The notes beneath the pieces were generated by a model, which saw only the letters and a program-made list of their open reading frames with translations, was not told the DNA's origin and searched no databases. A DNA stretch of 64,000 nucleotides from Perognathus longimembris pacificus (taxonomy: Eukaryota; Chordata; Mammalia; Rodentia; Heteromyidae), in NCBI RefSeq assembly GCF_023159225.1, contig NC_063169.1:56197934-56261933 (forward strand). Direction: 5' to 3'. Shown one piece after another: positions 57,255 to 64,000 of this stretch. The position numbers were made by a program, and so were the translations under genes. Numbering within the stretch: position 1 is the stretch's first letter; every line of letters begins with the position of its first letter.

Positions 57255-57782
57255 TGTATAATGGGTTCCCTTCCTACCATCATCACCTCACCTGAAAAAT
57301 AGCCCAGCTCTTGTGGTGAATAACCGATGTCATTCTTATCCTGCAGTTGTTTGGTCTGATTTGTTCTTTCCAACCATTGAGAAGTCCTTGAAGTGTTGTG
57401 TATCTAACAGTGAGAATTAAGATGTTGATCTCTTTGGACCTAAACCAATTGACATGCTCTCTAGTGATTCACTGCATAAATTCAAGAAAGGACATGTTTT
57501 GAGAAAGTGCTCAAACTGTTGCTAAAATCTAGGAGTTATTTCTCCTTGATGAATAGATTTCTGCTTAGAATAATTAGTCAAAGAAAGGACCATCATTTGA
57601 GTTTCATTATAAGTTGAACTTCCTTTCCTTCTTAGATATCAGCTGATAGGATTTCAAGGACCTTTTTCAAAAAAATTTAATCTTCTTGACTCTTGGCTTA
57701 AATAAACATTTCATCACATCAATGATATCTTCAGTGGAGGAAGCACACATATTTGCCTACATGGTGTTGCCTGTAAGATTCT
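57255..57782. other. Unique non-coding sequence
   Basis: Nothing recognised. Confidence 0.45.
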
Positions 57783-57905
57783 GTATTAGTTTCTAGGCTG
57801 AAGTAATGAGAGATATTGAAGGGTCCATATTTCCCAGAGAAGACATTAATTTTATTATAGCTCTGGAGGCTAGACATGTGAGAATTAGCCTTCAGAACTA
57901 TGATA
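57783..57905 (-). mobile_element. MaLR-type LTR fragment
   Basis: CTGTATTAGTTTCTAGGCTG and TTATAGCTCTGGAGGCTAGA match the antisense beginning of MaLR-type LTRs; the rest is lost. Confidence 0.55.
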
Positions 57906-59673
57906 AAATAAATTTCCAGGAGGTTCTGCTTGGGTTGTAAGTAGATGCCTAGAGCCTTCTTGTTGTGTGTAAATATGGTGGTCTGTGCATATCGGTTTCT
58001 GAGTTTCTGGTATCTTTCTGGATATCCCCCAATCTCCTCTTATCAAGATGCCAGTGACAGTGAATTAGGAGCCACTTTCTCAAATTTCCTCTTTCATGAC
58101 ATGATAACCAATTCTGGTTACAATGTGAAGTACTGAGGGTTATGACTTCAACCCCCAATTTTTTTTTTTTGGGTTGGGAAGATATGATTTAACACCTAGC
58201 AGAGATAGCAGGAAGTATGACCATGAAGGAGAGATTGTGAGCTGACTTTTAAAATATGATAAATCAATGAGTTCATAGGGATGAAATACGGCTCACCTTT
58301 CCATGGTTAAGATGAAGAAAAAAAAGCAAACAATGAATGTAATTCTGTCAAATGTCACAAGTGAATACTGCCCCTTGGAATTATCTTGATTATATTATCT
58401 CACCATGCTTTGATGAAATGATTTTTTGAGGATCCTTCCTGCTCTACAAATATAAATTAAAGGAAAAGAACAAGGAGACAGAAAAAGGTACTAAGGACAC
58501 CACTTATATTAGTACTCACCTTGAACCACTTGCTGAACAACATATTCTTGTCTACTGCTGCAAATCATTTGCCCTTGCCTCTCTCTTTTTATGAGTTTAT
58601 ACACATGTACACATCAAGTGATACCATGAAATAGCTGGGACTTTTCAACAATGAAATCAATTTGTTCTATCGCTGCTTGTTAAAGATAGACACTAGTGGG
58701 AGTGAATTATGGCATATCACTATTTTAGTCATTTTACAATGTAATATATGCCTTGAACTTTTTAATACTAATTCTCTAGCTGTGGTTGTTCAGGGATTTT
58801 ATGACATGCCATGTTAATTATCTTTCATTAAGATAAACCAATAAAAAGAAGAAAAGGTAAAAAAAAATCAAGGTCATTCATTCCCAGAATAAGCTTTCAA
58901 GTCATCATAATTATAACTCCTCACAGTTAGCCTGGACTGTTAGTGGCAGTTGGGGATTTGGTGCAGGGATCAGAGTAAACATCATGCTCCATTTGAACAC
59001 AGCCTTCTGCCCCTGCTTTGGACAGATTAGATGTAAAAGCTTTTGTTTACTTTCCTTATGTGAAGAATACTATCTTTTACTTGTTTAGAGTGAGAGTGTA
59101 TCGTGTTATGTACTCTATGATTTTATGTTGTAAATAAAAATGAAAAAGTACTTTGAAGGGTGTTTATAGCCTAACTAATCTTATTTAGAATTTGCTCTAG
59201 TTTAGAAAGGCCTTTGTTTTTCTGTATTTGTTTCTCTCTTCTTTTGTATATTGAAAGGTTAAACATGGAGTGAAATTTATACTGATATCCCTAAAGATAA
59301 AAGAAGTTCTCCTCTAAAACAATTCAACAATTCAAGGAATGTGCAAAGCAAAACAAAAATGAATTGTTATTGTGGTACTTTATAAATGAATAAGAATTTA
59401 CCATGGATATAATTTTTTGAGATAAGCATTTGTATATATTTGTTATTGACAAATTTTTCAATAAAAATAAGAGAATTTATAACAATGATAAAAAAGTTGT
59501 GTGCTGTTTTCACTTCTTATTTGCTTTCAAAAGCCAAATGTTTTTTTCAAATTAATGTTTTATAATCTGTCTAGTGAGTGACTCACATGAAGCAGGTATT
59601 AGTCTTCTTTAAATAATGTGCAAAGATGTGTGTGCATTGAAGAGTCTTGTCCAGCATTCTGTAAGGAGCTTAT
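57906..59673. other. Long unique stretch
   Basis: About 1.8 kb without a recognisable repeat or gene. Overlapping frames near 57,945-58,158 on both strands have no motif. Confidence 0.4.
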
Positions 59674-59686
59674 AGAAATAATATGA

Positions 59687-59894
59687 GGGCTGGGAACATG
59701 GCCTAGTGGCAAGAGAGCTTGCCTCCTATACATGAAGCCCTGGGTTTGATTCCCCAGCACCACATATACAGAAAACAGCCAGAAGTGGAGCTGTGGCTCA
59801 AGTGGCAGAGTGCTAGACTTGAGCAAAGAGAAGCCAGGGACAGTGCTGAGGCCCTGAGTCCAAGGCTGAAGACTGGCAAAAAAAAAAAAAAAAA
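59687..59894 (+). mobile_element. IDL-Geo SINE
   Basis: Complete dimer (GGGCTGGGAACATGGCCTAG, B box GGTTTGATTCC, Geo GAAGTGGAGCTGTGGCTCAA, A-tail). A 13-bp perfect duplication AGAAATAATATGA lies at 59,674-59,686 and 59,895-59,907. Forms an inverted pair with the next SINE. Confidence 0.97.
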
Positions 59895-59986
59895 AGAAAT
59901 AATATGATTCAGAGTTTGAGGATAATATACAAATGAGTGTATTATTCTTTAAATAATGCTTTGATCCAGCAAATGGTACTTGTCTT

Positions 59987-60188
59987 TTTTCTTTTTTTTT
60001 TTTTTTTTGTCAGTCCTGGGGCTTGAACTCAGGGCCTGAGGCACTTCCCTGGCTTCCTTTTGCTCAAGGCTAGCATTCTACCACTTAAGCCACAGCACCA
60101 CTTCTGGCTTTTTCTCTATATGTGGTGCTGAGGGCTTCATGTATGCGAGGCAAGTACTCTACCAGTAGGCCATATTCCTAGCCATGGA
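59987..60188 (-). mobile_element. IDL-Geo SINE, reverse
   Basis: T-rich tail, Geo (TTTTGCTCAAGGCTAGCATT), ID part ending CCATATTCCTAGCC; the B-box region is deleted (GTGCTGAGGGCTTCATG). Flanked by ACTTGTCTT (59,978-59,986) and ACATGTCTT (60,189-60,197), a 9-bp duplication with one mismatch. Confidence 0.92.
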
Positions 60189-60197
60189 ACATGTCTT

Positions 60198-61146
60198 GAC
60201 TACATATTTCTTCAGTTTTAAAGTCATTCACTGAAATAACTAACAAAAATGGAAAAATGTATACTGGCTCAATTACAGAGCATTTTATCTCCTGTAATTA
60301 ATACTTTATGAGTCAAACTATGTAGTGTCAGCTCTATTTCAGCAGCTATCATTGGAATGAGTGTCTTTGCATCTCCCTGTGATTTGACTTGAGGGCAGCT
60401 GGATTAACCTTTTGCTTTTACAACAATCCTGCTGGCTAAAAATTATTGATGCTTTCCTATGGGGAGTCCAGAAGTAGTAGCACACAGCATGTTATTTTCT
60501 CATGTAGTCATTCTTTTGTGATTCAGTAATCAGTGAACATAATTATCACTGACTTACAGATATGTCCAATAATATACAGTTTCAAATTACTCAAGTCATT
60601 TTAGCAGCATGCTTAATTTCCTATAGTTTATTAAGTTTTGTCACTTTGGCAGTTGTGTTAAATCATGAGCAAACTCTAACATCTACTGAAGTCATGCCAG
60701 TACACAAGTGCATAAATTATGTCTGGGATGAAGTAGGGATTGGCCTAGACTGAGATGAAGAGATGATGCTTCCTGTACCAAAAGTCCAATTCAATTCCTC
60801 TTAAGAAGTTTACAGTCTTAGCAAAGTATATGTGTATAGGGTTAGACCTTGCCTGTGGTGAATCAGCTGGCAGATCCTACAGGGAATGGTGAAGTAGGTC
60901 TGAATCTCAGAACTCTACCACATTTCCATTCCAGTCCTGAAGAGTTGGAACTGTTATTTCTAATTGCCTAATATTGAACTTAAATTGAGAGAAAATATAT
61001 AATTGATATTTTAAAGTTACTAATGTAGAAAAGCCAGGTCAAATTGTTATTCCATTCCAAGAATCTCAGCATTTTAAATAAGTGTTATGAATTGTATTTG
61101 ACATCAGAAAGGATGATTTATAAAAAAAAAAAAAAAGTAGTTCCAC
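60198..61146. other. Unique sequence, possibly conserved in part
   Basis: 60,230-60,470 has TGTAATTAATAC, GGATTAACCTTTTGC and similar motifs without repeat similarity. The 63-residue open frame at 60,562-60,753 follows a CTTACAG but has no recognised domain. Confidence 0.35.
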
Positions 61147-61392
61147 ACTGGGTGCTGGTGGCTCTCTTCTCTAATCTTAGCTACTCAGGAGGTTGAGATC
61201 TGAGGATCACAGTTCAAAGCCTGGCTAGGCAGGAAAGACTATGAGACTCTAATCTTCAATTAACCACCAAAAAAAAACAACCAAAAAAAAAAAAAAACTG
61301 GAAGTGGAGCTGTGGCTTCTAGTAGTAGAGCTCCAGCCTTCAGCAAAAATCTCAAGGATAGTACCAAGGCCTGAGTTCAATCCCCAGGACTG
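61147..61392 (+). mobile_element. B1-Geo dimeric SINE
   Basis: CTGGGTGCTGGTGGCTCTC, TAGCTACTCAGGAGGTTGAG, 'GCCTGGCTAGGCAGGAAAG', an A-rich linker, then Geo (GGAAGTGGAGCTGTGGCT, AGGCCTGAGTTCAATCCCC). Ends in (CA)n. Confidence 0.92.

Positions 61393-61446
<54 letters not shown>
61393..61446 (+). repeat. (CA)n microsatellite at SINE 3' end
   Basis: About 23-25 CA units after GGACTGATA, the same position in the element as the (CA)n at 22,046. Confidence 0.97.
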
Positions 61447-61447
<1 letters not shown>

Positions 61448-62148
61448 GGTCAAAGGCTTTCTCTCTTTCTCACCCTCTGCTTATTCAATGAAACTATGGA
61501 TGTACATCAGTGATGATGAGGAGAGGATTGACTGGTTGTAGATAGTCTAAATTGCTCATCATTCTAGAGTCAGTAATTGTACCAATCTCCACAGTGGCCA
61601 AAATGTTTTCCAAGTGGGGAATTATAATGTAATATAGAGAATGCCAAGACACTAATTCCTTAGGACTTTCACAGGCTGAGAAAGGAAGACAACCATTCAA
61701 TTCAACTGTATGAGCAAGGAAACAAAAGAAAGACTAAGTTTGTTCACTAGGAACCTTCAATAAACTCAACTCAGAAGGGTGGAGTTAATTTTTATGATTT
61801 CTTTTTGAATCACCCATTCCTTAAATTGTCTAGTGTAAAAAGATCTTTGTGAATGCTTTTAGCCTACATTTAAAAAATAAAAGAAACACATTTTTGGAAA
61901 GGGAGAGAAAAATACCTATTTTGCAAATATTAGTCAAGGGAACAGAGGAAATATTTTACAAATATTAAAGAGTTGGAGAAAAGCGCTTTCTGTGCTTCTT
62001 AGGCTTTAAAATCCTGTGCCGTTCTCATCCGGATATTGCCGGTCTTAGAATCTGACTCCCCACACGGGGTCCCTTCTTGCTTCTGAAATGAATCCATCTT
62101 CACCCTGCTTGGGTTCTGGGACTCCTATCAATTAATCTTTCACTGAGC
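61447..62148. other. Unique sequence with a GC-richer right end
   Basis: No repeat recognised to ~61,990. From there GC content rises, and 62,030-62,090 (CTTAGAATCTGACTCCCC) weakly resembles the LTR end near 62,560-62,575. Confidence 0.4.
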
Positions 62149-62179
62149 ATCCTTCTCACCCACACAGATTTCTTTCCAT

Positions 62180-62579
62180 GCTGAAGGAATGATGCCTACC
62201 CTATTATCCAGGTGCATATGGACTTGAGGCAAGACACCAGGTATGCGCAGGCAGGACAATCCGACCTAAGCCTGGATACAGACATTCCACGGTGGGCCTA
62301 ACCGAAAGTCCTGCATGCCCAGTCCTAATGGCCTTACCATAGCCTCTGTCTTCTTGCTCAAACCCCATAAAAGACTAAGTCTAACCCCACCTCCTTGCAC
62401 AACCTTTATCCCACAGAAAGATTGCCGCCCCTAACTTCTGTGCCTCAATAAAGAGTCCTGGCCTGTTGAGAGTTGAGTCAGCCCTGTTCTCCTAGGTCCT
62501 CACCTTAACTAAGGCCCCCAGCAGGTTGCGCATCCACGGGGGCATCCTCCGCACCCTCTAAGATTCTGACCCCTTAGGC
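62180..62579 (+). mobile_element. Solo retroviral LTR (ERV1-like)
   Basis: GC-rich block with LTR organisation: start near TGAAGGAATGATGCC, a TATA-like ATAAAAG at 62,367-62,373, a polyadenylation signal AATAAA at 62,447-62,452, then a U5-like region ending near CCCTTAGGCCA. The spacing of TATA to AATAAA (~80 bp) suits a gammaretrovirus-type R region. No gag, pol or env sequence is adjacent, so it is a solo LTR. The family is not identified and the exact ends are uncertain. Confidence 0.65.
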
Positions 62580-63221
62580 CAGGTAGTTTTGTATGAAGAT
62601 ATCCTTCTCACCTTGCTGAGACTCACACAGCTTGTTCATGGCCATCGCAGCTTCCTTTCTCCCACCTCCCCTCCCACGGTGAACCTTTACATATTGTGCT
62701 CCGTGCCATTGCCTTAGGATAGCATTTCTTAGAAAGGAAAGAGAAGATGGAAGAGGGATTTGATTAAGAAGATAGGGAAAAGGAAGAAGAAGCAAGAAGC
62801 GGAAACTATGTGAATGCCTGATTTTACCTGTCTCGAGGTTTGGCTTTCGACTCAGGGCTTGTCAAATATTTGTTTAGGTGTCTTAGACTCAGATTTAACA
62901 TTTGGAAAGCTGAAGACCAAAAACATACTTTACTGTATTTTTTTTAACCATCCTGGAACTTGAAGGATGATGAAATAATTAGTCAATTGAGTCAATTTGT
63001 GAATCATGTTTAATCATAATAAAAGTACTAGTCAAAAATCTGCTGTCTTGATTTCTGTTAAAACTTATAGGTTAATATCTTATAATATATTTAATGATAA
63101 AAAAATTTAGATTATACTTAAATTAAAAATCTCCTTAAGTATCTTTTATGCTAAATATATATTATTTCGGGTATATAGGAAATACGTATTTACCATTTGT
63201 ACAATTAAAATAGTTATAAAT
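62580..63221. other. Unique non-coding sequence
   Basis: Nothing recognised; the minus-strand open frame 62,574-62,795 starts inside unique DNA and has no motif. Confidence 0.4.
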
Positions 63222-63429
63222 GCTGAACACCGGCACCATGTGGGGCATGCCTGTAAGCCTAGGTACTGAGAGGCTGAGAGCTGAAGATTGTGCTTCAAAG
63301 CCAGCCTGGATAGTAAAGTCCACAAGTGGTGAATAAGCTCCAAGTGGTAGAGTGCTAGCCTTGAGCAGAAAGAGCTCAGGGACAGCGCCCAGGCTCTGAG
63401 TTTAAGTCCCATGACCAAAAGAAAAAAAA
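63222..63429 (+). mobile_element. B1-Geo dimeric SINE
   Basis: TGCTGAACACCGGCACCATG, CTGTAAGCCTAGGTACTGAG, 'AAAGCCAGCCTGGATAGTAA', then Geo (CTCCAAGTGGTAGAGTGCTA, CTGAGTTTAAGTCCCATGAC) and an A tail. Confidence 0.88.
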
Positions 63430-63884
63430 ATGAATACTTTCAAATAAGTATAATTTATTCATAGACAATTATTTTTAACTTTATGAAGCATGGTACCAAA
63501 GTCCTAAAAGGACTTTATCATTTTTGAGCCTTATATTAATTCCTACTAGTATCTGTGCATGGTAATAAGCCTTGAGTAATGATCTAAGCTTTCAGGATGT
63601 AGATTATTTAATTTCCTTACGCTAATGCTTTGCTAATCCTACCAGAAATTTAGGGAAGCTAAGTAAACCTCAGGTACTTGCCTGGGCAAGAGAAGAATTC
63701 AGGCAAGATGTGAACATAGTAAAGGTGGTAGGAATATGTGTTAGAAAAGAAACATGGCACAGAAAGTGAGCAGTTGGCATAGTCTAACCATCTCCAAGTT
63801 GTATAAGTGTCAACTCCCTAACAACCTGACTTTCTACTACTTCCTGTCACTAACGATCGTTACATTAGTAAGTATAAACTTATC
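63430..63884. other. Unique non-coding sequence
   Basis: Nothing recognised. Confidence 0.45.
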
Positions 63885-64000
63885 ACTTTGTTGTTCTTCT
63901 TCTGATGAGCCAAAGGACAAAGGGTGAACCAATGCAGCAATGATAACTCACAAGAAAATATGCTGGAAATGAACTTTGCAACTTGGGGAGGAGGGAGGTG
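63885..64000 (+). mobile_element. L1 3' UTR, cut by window end
   Basis: GAACCAATGCAGCAATGATA, CAAGAAAATATGCTGGAAAT and GCAACTTGGGGAGGAGGG match the 3' UTR type at 47,600-47,690 and 52,650-52,720. The tail lies outside the window. Confidence 0.82.

Noticed and set aside
56840..57373. Long open frames on both strands (151 and 171 residues)
   Set aside because: They are translations of a 390-bp CTTC/CTTT tract, pure Ser/Phe/Leu/Pro or Lys/Glu/Arg/Gly.
60562..60753. Possible exon after CTTACAG at 60,559
   Set aside because: The acceptor pyrimidine tract is poor, no good donor ends the frame, and the peptide shows no recognisable family.

Overview
This is mammalian nuclear DNA, very probably from a geomyoid rodent (kangaroo rat, pocket mouse or pocket gopher group). 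The main evidence is a dimeric SINE, IDL-Geo, with a left monomer resembling tRNA-Ala/ID and a distinctive right 'Geo' monomer. From memory, its published distribution is restricted to Geomyoidea. Its frequent companion is a second dimer: a 7SL/B1-type left monomer joined to the same Geo-type right monomer (called B1-Geo here; descriptive label only). B4-like and ID-like elements, L1 with rodent-style 3' ends, and old shared mammalian repeats (MIR, MER5, MLT1/MaLR, L1M/HAL1) complete the picture. No bacterial-type genes, operons or CRISPR arrays are present.

No complete host gene can be supported. The window reads as AT-rich intergenic or long-intron sequence. The best exon candidate is 11,051-11,186 (+), with a good acceptor, an open frame and a GTAAGT donor; I do not recognise the product. 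Nearly every longer open frame is a repeat artefact: L1 ORF2 fragments, SINE read-through, (CA)n or (CT)n tracts.

Layout. 1-6 kb: mostly unique, with a solo LTR inserted inside a B1-Geo SINE. 6.6-9.1 kb: an old L1 with a 5' inversion. 9-16 kb: mostly unique, with the candidate exon, MIR, IDL-Geo and MaLR. 16-22 kb: B1 relics, an old L1M split by a younger L1 3' end, and a well-preserved IDL-Geo. 22-29 kb: unique sequence plus three IDL-Geo, MLT1 and an L1M/HAL1 fragment. 29.9-31.4 kb: a three-layer nest, IDL-Geo inside L1 inside B1-Geo, with target-site duplications. 31.7-44 kb: scattered SINE/LTR/L1/MER5 relics with long unique stretches. 45.1-45.4 kb: a 125-bp tandem duplication. 46-51 kb: an old L1 invaded by two younger L1s. 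52-57.3 kb: long purine/pyrimidine microsatellites and a duplicated ~325-bp segment. 59.7-60.2 kb: an inverted IDL-Geo pair. 62.1-62.6 kb: a GC-richer retroviral LTR. The window ends inside another L1 3' region.

The content is therefore a record of retrotransposition rather than a set of cooperating genes. The points most worth testing are the candidate exon, the nested and twin-primed insertions, the shared tRNA-like Geo monomer in two SINE families, and the local duplications. All family assignments were made by eye without a repeat library; old-repeat boundaries are good to tens of bases, while boundaries set by target-site duplications are exact.
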